Of a stretch of DNA of 64,000 bases, positions 27,551 to 37,520 are shown in pieces (within the stretch, counting starts at the first letter, position 1; each line of letters opens with the position of its first letter). The notes beneath the pieces are model-generated. The model was given only the letters and a program-made list of their open reading frames with translations, searched no databases and had not been told where the DNA came from. The stretch is from Mesorhizobium sp. B2-4-3 (lineage in GTDB: Bacteria; Pseudomonadota; Alphaproteobacteria; Rhizobiales; Rhizobiaceae), in assembly GCF_006442815.1 (NCBI RefSeq), contig NZ_VFVL01000004.1, positions 62,001-126,000 of the forward strand, read 5' to 3'. A program made the translations under genes and the position numbers.

Positions 27551-27808
27551 ATGCGCGGCTGTTTCCCTCCCGAAGGGACTGCAATTCGGGATGCGGATAC
27601 AGTGGACGTACTGAACTTGGAACTGGCCAGGGCCAGGCAGAGCGTAAAGCGCGCAGAGATTTCGCTCAATCATGCAAAAGAAATGCTGGATGAAGAATGC
27701 GGCGTCGGGATCAATCTCGTGCTGTGCGACCGCATAAGGTCGGAGAAGAAGCGAGTGGCGGAGGCCAGAAAGCGGCTGATGAATATCGCTTCGACCGCCT
27801 CAGCCTGA
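27551..27808 (+). CDS. Small charged helical protein, 85 aa
   Basis: The frame MRGCFPPEGTAIRDADTVDV continues into a predicted helix or coiled coil (LELARARQSVKRAEISLNHA, SEKKRVAEARKRLM) containing two Cys (EECGVGINLVLCDRI). It has no obvious Shine-Dalgarno and no family match. The regular heptad-like charge pattern favours real coding. The actual start could be nearer GTG/ATG codons upstream. Confidence 0.45.
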   Translation: MRGCFPPEGTAIRDADTVDVLNLELARARQSVKRAEISLNHAKEMLDEECGVGINLVLCDRIRSEKKRVAEARKRLMNIASTASA

Positions 27809-27906
27809 CGGGGTGACTTTCCCCAAGACAAGGGTGATCCTGCCGCGTTGCCTTGTCCCTGGATAAGGTCGTGGTTAAACTCGGCGCCTCCGAAGGAGGC
27901 TCCAGG

Positions 27907-29052
27907 ATGACACTCGACCTTTCGGTAGACGCTCAGGTTCCCAAGGCCGCGCCCAAGCCTGGCAAATATCTTTTCGGCCCGGTCGCCGATTTCCTCATGC
28001 TGGGCGGCAGCGCGTTTCTGATCCTGCCGGTGCTGTTCTTCGTGCCGCGCGCCTATGAAGGTCCGCTAGCCGCGACGATGGTCGTCGTGGCCTATCTGGT
28101 GAATTATCCGCACTTCGCCCATTCCTACCAGATTTTCTACCGCAATTTCGGCCGCAAGGCGCGTGGCGAGGGCTACGACAGGAGCCTGCAGCTTCGCTAT
28201 ATTTTCGCCGGCGTCGTCGTGCCAGTGGTCATGGCCCTGTTCTTTGCCTATGGCGCGGCGACGTCGAACACGCGGCTGCTGGGCTTCGCGGCCAACGCGA
28301 TGTTCTTCTTCGTCGGCTGGCACTACGTCAAGCAAGGCTACGGCATGCTGATGGTCGACGCCGTCCTGAAACGCAAATTCTTCGACGACCGGGACAAGAA
28401 GGTGCTGCTCGTCAACAGCTACGCGGTGTGGATCCTGGCCTGGCTGCAGACGAACACGGCCGTGACGCAGGGGCAATATTACGGTCTTCAATATTACACC
28501 TTCGCGGCGCCGTCCTGGATCACCGACATTGCCGTGCTGGCGGCCGTCGGATCGACGGCGGTCACGCTCCTGATGCTGGTCAACCGCTGGCGAAGGAATG
28601 GCGGCGGACTGCCTTACAACGGGATCGTGGCCTATGTCGCATCGCTCTATCTCTGGATCCTGATCGCCAGGATAAACCCGCTCTGGCTTCTCGTGGTGCC
28701 GGCGCTTCACTCGCTCCAATATCTGGCCGTGGTGTGGCGCTATCAGACCAATGTCGAGCGTGACGTCTCGGACGCCGCGCGGGATCCGGAGCCGAAGATA
28801 CTATCCGTGCTTGGGCCCCGCTACCGGTTGCGGGTGCTGGGGTTCATCATCGGGGGCGGCGCCCTGGGCTATCTCGGCTTCTGGCTGATCCCCTTCGTGC
28901 TGACCGCCCTGATCCCATACGACAGCCAGGTCCTCGGTTCCTCGCTGTTCTTCTTCATCGTGCTGATCTTCATCAACGTGCACCATTATTTCCTCGACAA
29001 CGTGATGTGGCGCCGCGGCAATCCGGAAGTGTCCAAATATCTGTTCCGGTAG
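27907..29052 (+). CDS. Polytopic membrane protein with conserved His motifs
   Basis: A 381-residue inner-membrane protein with about nine hydrophobic helices. His and aromatic residues cluster at helix ends: YPHFAHSYQIFYR, VGWHYVKQGYGML, VPALHSLQYLAVVWRYQ, and the terminal INVHHYFLDNVMWRRGNPEV. Such a pattern recalls membrane di-iron or haem-type enzymes and Brp/Blh-like families, but the exact His spacing of desaturases is absent. I recognise the HHYFxDxxxWR ending as recurrent in uncharacterised bacterial membrane proteins. The start ATG follows GGAGG at good spacing; the upstream TTG in frame is not needed. Confidence 0.75.
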   Translation: MTLDLSVDAQVPKAAPKPGKYLFGPVADFLMLGGSAFLILPVLFFVPRAYEGPLAATMVVVAYLVNYPHFAHSYQIFYRNFGRKARGEGYDRSLQLRYIFAGVVVPVVMALFFAYGAATSNTRLLGFAANAMFFFVGWHYVKQGYGMLMVDAVLKRKFFDDRDKKVLLVNSYAVWILAWLQTNTAVTQGQYYGLQYYTFAAPSWITDIAVLAAVGSTAVTLLMLVNRWRRNGGGLPYNGIVAYVASLYLWILIARINPLWLLVVPALHSLQYLAVVWRYQTNVERDVSDAARDPEPKILSVLGPRYRLRVLGFIIGGGALGYLGFWLIPFVLTALIPYDSQVLGSSLFFFIVLIFINVHHYFLDNVMWRRGNPEVSKYLFR

Positions 29053-29083
29053 TGAAATCTGACTTGCAAGCGGACGCGCCGGG

Positions 29084-30211
29084 TCACGCGATCAGCGACA
29101 CATTTCCGCCGGCGTGGCGCTCGAGCCGGCCGGCGAGGTCGAGTTCTAGAAGCACCATCGCGATCTGCGCGGCGCTCAATCCCGTGTGGCGGATGATCTC
29201 GTCTATGCCTGTCGGCGTCGGCCCAAGCGCTTCCAGCACATCGGCGCGGTCGTTTTCGCCGGGCGGCGGCATGGCGGATATGTCGGGCGCCTCGGCAACT
29301 GGCGCGGTTCTTGGAGCCCGGGTGCCGGCAAGCGGCGCCAGCGCACCGAGCACATCGGCGGCCTCGGTGACGAGCGTGACGCCGTCCTTGAGCAGCGCGT
29401 TGCAGCCGGCGGCGCGCGGATCGAGCGGCGAGCCCGGCACGGCGAAGACGAGCCGGCCCATTTCATTGGCGAGGCGCGCGCTGATCAGCGAGCCGGAGCG
29501 CTGTGCGGCCTCGACCACCACCAGTCCAAGCGCCATGCCTGCGACCAAGCGGTTGCGGCGCGGGAAATCCTGGGCGCGAGGCTGCCAGCCGAACGGCATT
29601 TCCGAAACGATAGCGCCGCCGCGATCGGCGATCTCGTCGCAAAGGCCGGCATTTTCGGGCGGGTAGGGGACATCGAGCCCGCCGGCCAGTACGCCGACGG
29701 TTCCGGTCGAAACACTGCCCTTATGCGCGGCCGTGTCGATGCCGCGCGCCAGACCGGAAACGATGGCGTAGCCTTCGCTGCCGAGATCGGCTGCCAGCAG
29801 GCGCGCCATCTTGATGCCGGCCAGCGAGGCGTTGCGGGCGCCGACGATCGCCACCGCCGGCAAGCGGAAGACCGCGCCTTCGCCTTTCACCGCCAGCAGC
29901 GGCGGCGGGTTGTCCAGCATCCTCAGCAAGGGTGGATAATCGGCTTCGCCGATACCGACGAAGCGGGCGCCGGCACGCCGGGCTGCGTCCAGCTCGGCTT
30001 CGGCCTCGGCGACGGAAGGGATGCGGACGATACGGTTGGCGCCGCCGGAGATCATCAGCTCGGGCAGCATTTCAAGCGCGGCTTCGGCCGAGCCGAAGCG
30101 GTTGATCAACTCGCGAAACGAAGCAGGGCCGACATTGGGCGTGCGGATCAGGCGAAGCCAGGCAAGCCGCTGCCGGTCGCTGAGGCGCGGGCCGGCGGCC
30201 GGCGCGCTCAT
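29084..30211 (-). CDS. dprA: DNA-processing protein DprA
   Basis: DprA binds incoming single-stranded DNA and loads RecA during natural transformation; in non-competent species its role is unclear. The 375 residues have an N-terminal SAM-like helical domain ([20 protein letters not shown]), the Rossmann core [20 protein letters not shown] and [19 protein letters not shown], and a C-terminal winged helix ([20 protein letters not shown]). The GAR and SGxAxGID motifs are intact. The start overlaps the plsY stop by four bases, giving translational coupling. Confidence 0.94.
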   Translation of the reverse strand: MSAPAAGPRLSDRQRLAWLRLIRTPNVGPASFRELINRFGSAEAALEMLPELMISGGANRIVRIPSVAEAEAELDAARRAGARFVGIGEADYPPLLRMLDNPPPLLAVKGEGAVFRLPAVAIVGARNASLAGIKMARLLAADLGSEGYAIVSGLARGIDTAAHKGSVSTGTVGVLAGGLDVPYPPENAGLCDEIADRGGAIVSEMPFGWQPRAQDFPRRNRLVAGMALGLVVVEAAQRSGSLISARLANEMGRLVFAVPGSPLDPRAAGCNALLKDGVTLVTEAADVLGALAPLAGTRAPRTAPVAEAPDISAMPPPGENDRADVLEALGPTPTGIDEIIRHTGLSAAQIAMVLLELDLAGRLERHAGGNVSLIA

Positions 30212-30789
30212 CCGTTCGCCCCGATCTTGCCCTCGGTGCCGGCCAGCAGACGCGAGATGTTGGCACGATGCTTGACGATGACGATCAGGCTCATCACGGC
30301 GAACAGGCCGGCGATCTGCGGCGTGCTTATGAAATAGAGCGCGATCGGCACGACCACCGCGGCCGCCAGCGCCGCCAGGGAGGAATAGCGAAACAGGAAG
30401 GCCATAGCGAGCCAGACGACGGCGAAGACGAGCATGCCTTGCCAGGCAAGGCCGAGCAGCACGCCCAGATAGGTGGCGACGCCCTTGCCGCCCTTGAAGC
30501 CGAGCCAGACCGGGAAAAGATGGCCGAGGAAAGCGCCGAAGCCGGCCAACAGGCCGAAGTCCGGCGAAAAATGCCCGGCGACCAGCACCGCGGCCGTACC
30601 TTTCAGCGCATCGAGCAGCAGCGTGGCGGCAGCGAGCCCCTTATTGCCCGTCCTCAGCACATTGGTCGCGCCGATATTGCCGGAGCCGATCTTGCGGACG
30701 TCGCCGAGCCCGGCCGCGCGGGTGATCAGGAGGCCGAACGGGATCGAACCGAGCAGATAGCCGAAGACGAGCGCGACCGCGTAACCCAT
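30208..30789 (-). CDS. plsY: Acyl-phosphate:glycerol-3-phosphate acyltransferase
   Basis: PlsY starts phospholipid synthesis by acylating glycerol-3-phosphate from acyl-phosphate. The 193-residue membrane protein carries the three signature loops: [37 protein letters not shown], and the last loop near [18 protein letters not shown]. It begins [20 protein letters not shown]. It is upstream of and overlaps dprA. The 190-base gap before it (30790-30981) holds no gene that I can see. Confidence 0.95.
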   Translation of the reverse strand: MGYAVALVFGYLLGSIPFGLLITRAAGLGDVRKIGSGNIGATNVLRTGNKGLAAATLLLDALKGTAAVLVAGHFSPDFGLLAGFGAFLGHLFPVWLGFKGGKGVATYLGVLLGLAWQGMLVFAVVWLAMAFLFRYSSLAALAAAVVVPIALYFISTPQIAGLFAVMSLIVIVKHRANISRLLAGTEGKIGANG

Positions 30790-30981
30790 TGTTTCCCCCT
30801 TATTTCCTGTCGTTCCGGTTGCTCGCTCCAGGATTGAGGTACTGTGCGTTATGCAACCATGGTTTGCAAGAGCTAGGCCTGCTCAGGCATCAGTTGGTCA
30901 TTCATAATGGTAGAGTCGGGAGGGTTCGCCAAGTAACTCTGTGCAGGGGCAGGCCAGGCAGGGCTCAAAGCGATGGGTGGT

Positions 30982-32268
30982 CTATGCGGAAAACACCGTG
31001 CGTCCCGCAACCATCGTTTGCAAGACCTTGCCCTGCAGCCGCGCGCCTTCGAAACAGCTGTTCTTCGAGCGCGAGCGCAGACCGCTTTCGCTGACGATCC
31101 ACGGCTCGTCGACGTCGACAAGCGCGAGATCGGCCGGCGCGCCCGGCTTCAAGGTGCCGCCCGGCAGGCCGAACAGTCTTGCCGGCGCCGTGGACAGCGT
31201 CTCGATCAGCCTCAGCAACGGCACGTCGGCATTGTGGTAGAGCCGAAGTGCTACGCCAAGCAGCGTCTCCAGCCCGATGGCGCCGGCGGCGGCATCGGCA
31301 AAGGGCAGGCGCTTGGTGTCGACGTCCTGAGGGTCGTGCGAGGAGACGATGATGTCGATCGTGCCGTCCTTGATCGCCTCGATCATCGCCAGCCGGTCGT
31401 CCTCGGCACGCAAGGGCGGGGTCAGCCGGAAGAAGGTGCGGTATTCGCCGACGTCGTTCTCGTTGAGCGACAGGTTGTGGATGGCGACGCCGGCCGTGAC
31501 ATTGGCGCCGTCGGTCTTGGCCCTGTTCACCGCGCCGGCCGCCATCGCGGACGAGATTTTTGCGGCGTGATAGGCGCCACCGGTCAGCCGGGCCAGTGCC
31601 AGGTCGCGTTCAAGAGGAATGAGCTCGGCCTCGCGCGGGATGCCAGAGAGGCCAAGCCAGCTTGCATAAAGTCCTTCGTTCATCACGCCGGACGAGGCGA
31701 GGTCGGCATCCTGGGTTTCGTGGGCGATCACACCGCCGAAATCGCGGGCGTAGGTGAGCGCGCGGCGCATCACCAGCGCATTGGCGATCGTGTGGCGGCC
31801 GTCGGTGTAGGCAACGGCGCCGGCTGCGCGCAGCAGGCCGAATTCGGTCATCTCGCGGCCTTCGAGGCCCTTGGTGATCGCGGCCGCCGGGAAGATGTTG
31901 ACGCTTGCGGTGTCCCTCGCGGTGCGCAGCACGAATTCGACCAGCGCCACATTGTCGATCACCGGATCGGTGTCCGGCATCATGACGATGGAGGTGACGC
32001 CGCCCGCCGCCGCCGCGACGCTTGCCGAGGCGATGGTCTCGCGATGCTCGCCGCCTGGTTCGCCGATGAAGACGCGCGCGTCGACAAGGCCCGGAATGAT
32101 CGTCTTGCCGGCGCAGTCGACGACGGTGGCGCCTTCCGGCACGCCCTGGTTCAATGCCGCCTTTCCGGCCGCGACGATTCTGCGGCCGTCGACGATGACG
32201 CTGCCGATCTCGTCGACGCCGCGCGACGGGTCGACAATGTGCGCCTTGCTGAAGACGGTCACGCTCAT
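30982..32268 (-). CDS. Dihydroorotase-like protein lacking metal ligands (PyrC'/PyrX type)
   Basis: A 428-residue dihydroorotase homologue. In active enzymes the zinc-binding loop reads GLVDxHVHxREPG; here it is [13 protein letters not shown], with Arg65 and Phe67 in place of both His. Downstream, the usual His-Ala-Glu-Asp block is replaced by [10 protein letters not shown], and DHAPH is replaced by [11 protein letters not shown]. The fold and lengths are otherwise normal ([25 protein letters not shown]). It overlaps pyrB by four bases. Inactive PyrC' proteins are known partners needed for assembly of some PyrB aspartate transcarbamoylases, which is the likely role. Confidence 0.88.
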   Translation of the reverse strand: MSVTVFSKAHIVDPSRGVDEIGSVIVDGRRIVAAGKAALNQGVPEGATVVDCAGKTIIPGLVDARVFIGEPGGEHRETIASASVAAAAGGVTSIVMMPDTDPVIDNVALVEFVLRTARDTASVNIFPAAAITKGLEGREMTEFGLLRAAGAVAYTDGRHTIANALVMRRALTYARDFGGVIAHETQDADLASSGVMNEGLYASWLGLSGIPREAELIPLERDLALARLTGGAYHAAKISSAMAAGAVNRAKTDGANVTAGVAIHNLSLNENDVGEYRTFFRLTPPLRAEDDRLAMIEAIKDGTIDIIVSSHDPQDVDTKRLPFADAAAGAIGLETLLGVALRLYHNADVPLLRLIETLSTAPARLFGLPGGTLKPGAPADLALVDVDEPWIVSESGLRSRSKNSCFEGARLQGKVLQTMVAGRTVFSA

Positions 32269-33230
32269 GCGCCGCGCCCCTCGTGGTTGCGGCGCGGGTC
32301 GAGCAGAGCTTCCATGACCGCCATGCGTACGGCGACCCCCATCTCCACCTGTTCCTGGATGACGCTTTGCGGCCCATCGGCGATTTCGGAGGCGATTTCC
32401 ACGCCACGGTTCATCGGACCGGGATGCATGACCAGCGCATCGTCCTTGGCGGCTTTCAGCTTTTCGGCATCCAGGCCGAAATAATGGAAATATTCGCGGA
32501 TCGAGGGCACGAAGGCGCCTTCCATGCGCTCGCGCTGCAGGCGCAGCATCATGACGACGTCGGCATCCTTCAGGCCCTCGGCCATCGAGCGCGCGACGAT
32601 CACGCCCATCCTGTCGATGCCGGACGGCAGCAATGTCGAGGGCGCGACGACGCGCACCTGCGCGCCAAGCGCGTTCAGAAGCATGATGTTGGAGCGGGCG
32701 ACGCGCGAATGCAGGATGTCGCCGCAGATCGCCACGATCAGCTTCGACAACGGCCCCTTGGCGCGGCGGATGGTCAGCGCATCGAGCAGCGCCTGCGTCG
32801 GATGCTCGTGCGCGCCGTCGCCGGCATTGACCACCGAGCAGCCGACCTTCTGCGCCAAGAGCGCCGCCGCCCCGGCCGACTGGTGGCGGATGATCAGGAT
32901 GTCCGGCCGCATGGCGTTGAGCGTCATCGCCGTATCGATCAGCGTCTCGCCCTTCTTCACCGAAGAGCTTGCCACCGACATGTTCATGACGTCGGCGCCA
33001 AGCCTTTTCCCGGCCAGCTCGAAGGACGATTGTGTGCGGGTCGACGCCTCATAGAACAGGTTGATCTGGGTTCGGCCGCGCAGCGTCGAGGTCTTCTTTT
33101 CCGATTGCCGCGAGATCGCCACGGCCTGGTCCGCCCGATCGAGCAGCAGCTCGATATCGGCGGGGGAAAGATCGCGGATGCCCAGAAGATGGCGGTGGGG
33201 AAAGAGCGGCAGGGACGAAGCGTCGGTCAT
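32265..33230 (-). CDS. pyrB: Aspartate carbamoyltransferase catalytic subunit
   Basis: PyrB joins carbamoyl phosphate and aspartate in pyrimidine synthesis. The 321 residues contain the carbamoyl-phosphate motif [20 protein letters not shown], the mobile-loop [32 protein letters not shown] and [19 protein letters not shown]. No pyrI regulatory gene is near; instead a dihydroorotase-like gene follows with a four-base overlap, the arrangement of class A-type complexes. It is divergent from the AidB-like gene with 148 bases between the two. Confidence 0.96.
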   Translation of the reverse strand: MTDASSLPLFPHRHLLGIRDLSPADIELLLDRADQAVAISRQSEKKTSTLRGRTQINLFYEASTRTQSSFELAGKRLGADVMNMSVASSSVKKGETLIDTAMTLNAMRPDILIIRHQSAGAAALLAQKVGCSVVNAGDGAHEHPTQALLDALTIRRAKGPLSKLIVAICGDILHSRVARSNIMLLNALGAQVRVVAPSTLLPSGIDRMGVIVARSMAEGLKDADVVMMLRLQRERMEGAFVPSIREYFHYFGLDAEKLKAAKDDALVMHPGPMNRGVEIASEIADGPQSVIQEQVEMGVAVRMAVMEALLDPRRNHEGRGA

Positions 33231-33378
33231 CTCAAGGCGCTGCTATAGGGTGCGGTCCGGCCTGCCGCAAGCGCCAGCTTTGCATTGCGAGCGTTCTCCC
33301 CGGTATTTTCGTCGCGCGCCTTGCATGGCTTGGGCTATAAGGCCCCGTGGCTTCGGATTCGCGACCGCGGCCTTGAAA

Positions 33379-35043
33379 ATGATAAGAACCTCCCTGCCAA
33401 ACGAAGGATTGGGCTTGACCGACGAGGTGATCAACCAGCCGCCGCCGCTGACGGGCGGCAACGCATGGCGGGGCGATCCGTTGCTCATCCAGCTTGCCGA
33501 GCGTTTTTCCGACCCCGTACGCAAGGATCTCGACGGCCTTGGCCGGTTCGTCATGACGCAGGAGGCGCAGGAGCTCGCCCGCCTCGCCAACACCGACACG
33601 CCGAAATTGCGGACCCATGACCGCCAGGGCCGCCGCCTCGACCTGGTCGAATACCATCCGGCCTATCACGCCTTGATGCGCCGCTCGGTCGCCGGCGGGC
33701 TGCATTCTTCCGTGTGGGAAAACGGCGATGCCGAGATCGGCCGTCGCCATCAGGTGAGGGCGGCGCGCTTTTATCTGACCGCCGAGCTCGAGACCGGGCA
33801 TCTTTGCCCTATCACCATGACCAGCGCCTCGCTGGCGGCCTTGATGGCAAGTCCGAAGCTTTTCCGCGAATGGGCGCCGCGCGTGACGACGCGCAAATAC
33901 GACCAGACGCAGAAGCCTCCGGTGCAAAAGACCGGACTGACGCTCGGCATGGGCATGACCGAGAAGCAGGGCGGCACCGATGTGCGCGCCAACACCACCA
34001 GGGCGGAGCGTACGGGAAGCGGCTTCTACCGGTTGACCGGCCACAAATGGTTCATGTCGGCGCCGATGTCGGATGCCTTCCTGGTGCTCGGTCAGGCGCC
34101 GGAGGGGCTGTCCTGCTTTCTCGTGCCGCGCATCCTGGGCGACGGCTCCGGCAACGGCTTCCGCTTCCAGCGTCTGAAGGACAAGCTCGGCAACCGCTCG
34201 AACGCGTCGTCGGAGGTGGAGTTCGTCAACGCGATCGGCGAGATGGTCGGCGACCCGGGCGCCGGCGTCAAGACGATCATGGACATGGTGACGCTGACCA
34301 GGCTCGACTGCGCGGTCGCTTCGTCGGCGCTGATGCGGGCGGGCCTCGCCGAGGCCGTCCATCACACGCGTCATCGCCAGGTGTCCGGTTCCAACCTGAT
34401 CGACCAGCCGCTGATGCAGCGGGTTCTGGCCGACATGGCGCTCGATGTCGCCGCGGCCACGGCGCTGTCGTTCCGGCTGGCGCGTTCTTTCGACGAGGCG
34501 GCAAGCGATCGCGGCGAGGCGGCCTTTGCCCGCGCCATGACGCCTGTCGTCAAATACTGGGTCTGCAAGATCGCGCCGCAGCTGCTTTACGAGGCGATGG
34601 AATGCCTTGGCGGCAACGGCTATGTCGAGGAAGCGCCGCTTGCCCGCTACTACCGGGAGGCGCCGGTCAATGCGATCTGGGAGGGCTCTGGCAATGTCAT
34701 GGCGCTCGACGTGCTGCGCGTGCTTGGCCGCGCGCCCGGCCTGTTCGAGGAGGTGCTGACCGGCATCGACCGCGATCTCGGCACCGGCGGGCGCGGCACC
34801 ATCGGCGTGCTGAAAGCTGCCATGCAGGTCGCCGCGACCGACCAGGGTTCGGCGCGCCTGCTCACCGAACAGCTGGCGCTTTCGGCCGCCGCGGCGGAGC
34901 TTCGCAGGCTGGGGGCAGGGCGGATCGCCGACGCTTTCGTCGAAACGCGGCTCGGCGGCCAGTGGCGCACCACCTACGGCATGCTCGATTCGCGCCACGA
35001 CGCGCGCATGATCATCGACACGCTCTATCCGCCGGTGACCTGA
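33379..35043 (+). CDS. aidB: AidB-like acyl-CoA dehydrogenase family flavoprotein
   Basis: A 554-residue member of the acyl-CoA dehydrogenase superfamily, closest by pattern to E. coli AidB (541 residues), an adaptive-response flavoprotein linked to alkylation damage. Typical blocks: ETGHLCPITMTSASLAALMA, TLGMGMTEKQGGTDVRANTT, YRLTGHKWFMSAPMSDAFLV, ECLGGNGYVEEAPLARYYRE and APVNAIWEGSGNVMALDVLR. The C-terminal helical extension present in AidB is here (residues about 440-554). The start was placed at MIRTSLPNEG; the upstream frame runs into the pyrB promoter. An isovaleryl-CoA dehydrogenase-like role cannot be excluded. Confidence 0.85.
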   Translation: MIRTSLPNEGLGLTDEVINQPPPLTGGNAWRGDPLLIQLAERFSDPVRKDLDGLGRFVMTQEAQELARLANTDTPKLRTHDRQGRRLDLVEYHPAYHALMRRSVAGGLHSSVWENGDAEIGRRHQVRAARFYLTAELETGHLCPITMTSASLAALMASPKLFREWAPRVTTRKYDQTQKPPVQKTGLTLGMGMTEKQGGTDVRANTTRAERTGSGFYRLTGHKWFMSAPMSDAFLVLGQAPEGLSCFLVPRILGDGSGNGFRFQRLKDKLGNRSNASSEVEFVNAIGEMVGDPGAGVKTIMDMVTLTRLDCAVASSALMRAGLAEAVHHTRHRQVSGSNLIDQPLMQRVLADMALDVAAATALSFRLARSFDEAASDRGEAAFARAMTPVVKYWVCKIAPQLLYEAMECLGGNGYVEEAPLARYYREAPVNAIWEGSGNVMALDVLRVLGRAPGLFEEVLTGIDRDLGTGGRGTIGVLKAAMQVAATDQGSARLLTEQLALSAAAAELRRLGAGRIADAFVETRLGGQWRTTYGMLDSRHDARMIIDTLYPPVT

Positions 35044-35103
35044 TCCGGCTCTAAAATCTCTCAAGAAAATCACCTCAGAAAGCAGAAGAGGTGTGTTCTC
35101 CGC

Positions 35104-35667
35104 CTACCAGGTCACGTAGTAATCCAGACCATCGATCGACCCCACGCCTTGACGAACACCCGCCGCGGCCTGAGCGTCATAGAAGCTCCGGTTAATCGTG
35201 TCCCAGCCGGCACCACCAATCAGGCTGCCATCTTTGTACAGATCGTACTGAATCGTCTCGTAGCCGAGGTCCTTGACGTCGCTGGCCCTTTGTATCTTCA
35301 CGTTGCCGCTGGCGAGCGCTTCATTGAAACCGTCGAGGCCGGTCCAGGCATCCTTTACGTAGGACATCACGGTCTTCTGGAACTCTGCATCGCTGACCAC
35401 CGGTTTCTGCACCCGTGTGGCACTATCAGCTCCAAGTGATCGCAGGCGCTCTGCATGTTCGGCCGGTAGGTCCGAAAGCTGTGAACCCCGTACCAGCTGC
35501 CCGATCTTCAGGATCGCGTCAGATACAGCGGGCGACAGCCGCACGCTTGTCTTCGGATCAATGCTCGGTGTACCCGCCAACTGCGTAGCCTGGCTTACAT
35601 TGATGCGGGATTTGATCAGATTGAGCGTGGCAAGCGCAGTCGCCGCACTCGCGTTGACAGACACCAT
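35104..35667 (-). CDS. Hypothetical protein, 187 aa, atypical composition
   Basis: The protein starts MVSVNASAATALATLNLIKS (GGGGAG precedes this ATG; the in-frame ATG six codons upstream lacks a site). It has an Ala/Ser/Thr-rich N-terminus without signal peptide, vaguely like flagellin-type helices. It is followed by a region SDAEFQKTVMSYVKDAWTGL, FNEALASGNVKIQRASDVKD and an aromatic end GSIDGLDYYVTW. I do not recognise a family. Codon use is less GC-rich than in the neighbours, and a 513-base AT-richer gap lies upstream, suggesting later acquisition. Confidence 0.6.
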   Translation of the reverse strand: MVSVNASAATALATLNLIKSRINVSQATQLAGTPSIDPKTSVRLSPAVSDAILKIGQLVRGSQLSDLPAEHAERLRSLGADSATRVQKPVVSDAEFQKTVMSYVKDAWTGLDGFNEALASGNVKIQRASDVKDLGYETIQYDLYKDGSLIGGAGWDTINRSFYDAQAAAGVRQGVGSIDGLDYYVTW

Positions 35668-36180
35668 CTTTGGCTCCCCAGACATTTGCCGCCGTCATAG
35701 GCGTTCGATGTCAATGCGTGACGACTTCATGCGTCACAAACTTAGGTTTCGCCTTTAGCCAATAAAAAATCATTAATTTCCAGTGTTGGTAGATGGATTC
35801 GACTTGTGGCGCAACGAAATAACTTAGCAAAAGAGAGAGTGGTATGTTAAAAACAACTGATATTGAAGTTTAGGCGGCGGCAATATTAGATACTTCTAAC
35901 TTTGGCCCATTACGGAGTATGGGGGTGCTCACCCTCGTGGATGTTTCGAAGGAGTATCGATACGGCCTCGTGAGGACACCGTGCTGACAGGCATTTCCCT
36001 TCGATAGCTGCAGGTGAACTTCTGGGGGATATGCATTAACGGCAGATTGCCGATCTGTGGATAGCTGTTAACCTTAACAAATGGTTTCCGTTGCGGCGAA
36101 CCGCTGCAAAGCCCACTCTCCGCTTTGCTGGAGTAGGGATCGGTTAACCATGACCCCCGAGCTCCGCCAGCGGGAAGCGT
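35668..36180. other. AT-richer gene-free interval
   Basis: This stretch has visibly lower GC than its surroundings (for example around 35755-35880), with no long frame on either strand. It should contain the promoter of the minus-strand unknown gene. No tRNA fragment, transposase remnant or clear repeat was seen. Confidence 0.5.
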
Positions 36181-36738
36181 ATGCGGCACGTGTTGAGCTC
36201 AGTTCTGGCCTTGCATTGGGCGGTGGTTTTCGCCCTGCTTGCCTATATCTGCTTGGACGGCAGCCGCGGCATAGCGGCGGCGCTTGGCGTGCTCGGCCTC
36301 TCAGTCCAGGGCAACCGGTTTCCGCAGTTTGAAAATGCCGTCGTGGTCGCGCCGCTTTCGGTCGCGCTGTTGACCGTCGCGGTGCTGTTCTGCTGGACCT
36401 TCGTCGAAACGTTGCTCAATGCGGCGGCAAGGCCGGACGCGGGCGAGAGCGTGGCGCGGATCGCCTTCATCTCGGCGTCCTTCCTGCTCTCGCTGATCCT
36501 CATCGTCGGCGTGGCGCAAGGCATAGACGGCCTGCTCATGATCGTCGCCATCCAGATGACGGCGCTGCTCGCTTCCTACGTCGCCGTGCTGGCCGAACGC
36601 CGTTCCACCTTCGCCGCGATGAATCTGCCGGAGGGCGATGTTCGCGCCGCCTCGCGCATGGCGATGGGCGCCGCGCACAGCTCGCTCCTTTCCCGCATAT
36701 CCGGCCGCCCGGAAGGCAAGCCTGGAGGCAGCCGCTGA
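36181..36738 (+). CDS. Membrane protein, 185 aa, unknown function
   Basis: The product starts MRHVLSSVLALHWAVVFALL and has about four transmembrane helices (near residues 8-25, 55-75, 92-112 and 117-137). A soluble tail of about 40 residues (MNLPEGDVRAASRMAMGAAH) follows. I recognise no named domain. The TGA overlaps the ATG of the next small membrane gene (TGATG), so the two are likely translated together and may form one complex. Confidence 0.65.
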   Translation: MRHVLSSVLALHWAVVFALLAYICLDGSRGIAAALGVLGLSVQGNRFPQFENAVVVAPLSVALLTVAVLFCWTFVETLLNAAARPDAGESVARIAFISASFLLSLILIVGVAQGIDGLLMIVAIQMTALLASYVAVLAERRSTFAAMNLPEGDVRAASRMAMGAAHSSLLSRISGRPEGKPGGSR

Positions 36739-37079
36739 TGCGCACGATATTCGCTCTCTGGGCCGCTCCGATGGCCATCTTCTGGGGTTGGTTCTTCCTG
36801 TCGGCCAACGACATGAATTTCGGCTATGTGATGCTGAGCCGACAGGTGCACGATTTCGCTTTCCAGCTCTACGGCCAGATGCTCGGCATCGATCCGGCCA
36901 TTATCCCCGGCATGGTGGCGCGGACCTGCGTTTTCGACTTTTTCCTGCTGATGGGGCTTTGGGCCTTCCGCCGCCGGCGCAACATCGCCGAATGGATCAG
37001 GCAGCGCCGGCACGGCGATATCAGCTCCGATCGGCTCGGCCCAGCGACTGAAGCCGGTCCAACGCTCCCTGCAGAATAA
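36738..37079 (+). CDS. DUF6105-like small membrane protein, 113 aa
   Basis: It starts [20 protein letters not shown], with two hydrophobic helices (residues 5-22 and about 63-80) separated by a loop [30 protein letters not shown] basic cytoplasmic segment [14 protein letters not shown] follows. It resembles the DUF6105 family, of unknown role. Its 3' end overlaps the end of ruvX on the opposite strand by 59 bases, a tail-to-tail overlap. Confidence 0.65.
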   Translation: MRTIFALWAAPMAIFWGWFFLSANDMNFGYVMLSRQVHDFAFQLYGQMLGIDPAIIPGMVARTCVFDFFLLMGLWAFRRRRNIAEWIRQRRHGDISSDRLGPATEAGPTLPAE

Positions 37080-37503
37080 AGGCGGCGGCCGCCGAATCGA
37101 TCTTGCCGGCGCGCTTCTTGCGCGAGAAATCCATCTCGATCAGCGTGCGTTCAGCAGCGACCGTCGACAGCCGCTCGTCCCACAGCACGAAGGGCAGATC
37201 CGACAGCGACGCCATGTTGCGGACGAAGGCACGCGATTTCTGGGCCCGCGGTCCTTCCGAGCCGTCCATGTTGACCGGCAGGCCGAGCACGACGGCGCCG
37301 ACATTGTCCTTCTCGAGCTGAGCGAGCAACTGGGCAGCATCGAGCGAAAACTTCTTACGCAGGATGACCGGGCGCGGATGGGCGAAGGACAGCCGGCGAT
37401 CGGCAACCGCCACGCCGATCGTCTTGTCGCCGAGATCGAGCCCGGCGAGCGTCTTGCCGACGGCAAGCCGCTCCGGCAGCTCCTCGATTGAAATAATGCC
37501 CAA
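37021..37503 (-). CDS. ruvX: Holliday junction resolvase-like protein RuvX (YqgF)
   Basis: A 160-residue RNase H-fold nuclease acting on Holliday junctions or on pre-16S rRNA processing. Motifs: [18 protein letters not shown] (first Asp), [33 protein letters not shown] (Glu/Asp) and [18 protein letters not shown] (last Asp). The frame opens with TTG preceded by AGGAAA seven bases upstream; homologues begin with the same MGIISIEEL, supporting this start. Confidence 0.9.
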   Translation of the reverse strand: MGIISIEELPERLAVGKTLAGLDLGDKTIGVAVADRRLSFAHPRPVILRKKFSLDAAQLLAQLEKDNVGAVVLGLPVNMDGSEGPRAQKSRAFVRNMASLSDLPFVLWDERLSTVAAERTLIEMDFSRKKRAGKIDSAAAAFILQGALDRLQSLGRADRS

Positions 37504-37520
37504 CGGCTTTTCCTGACGTT

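Noticed and set aside
35844..35873. Nine-codon frame MLKTTDIEV with GAGAGAG upstream
   Set aside because: It is too short and leads nowhere; no regulated gene follows closely enough to make it a leader peptide.
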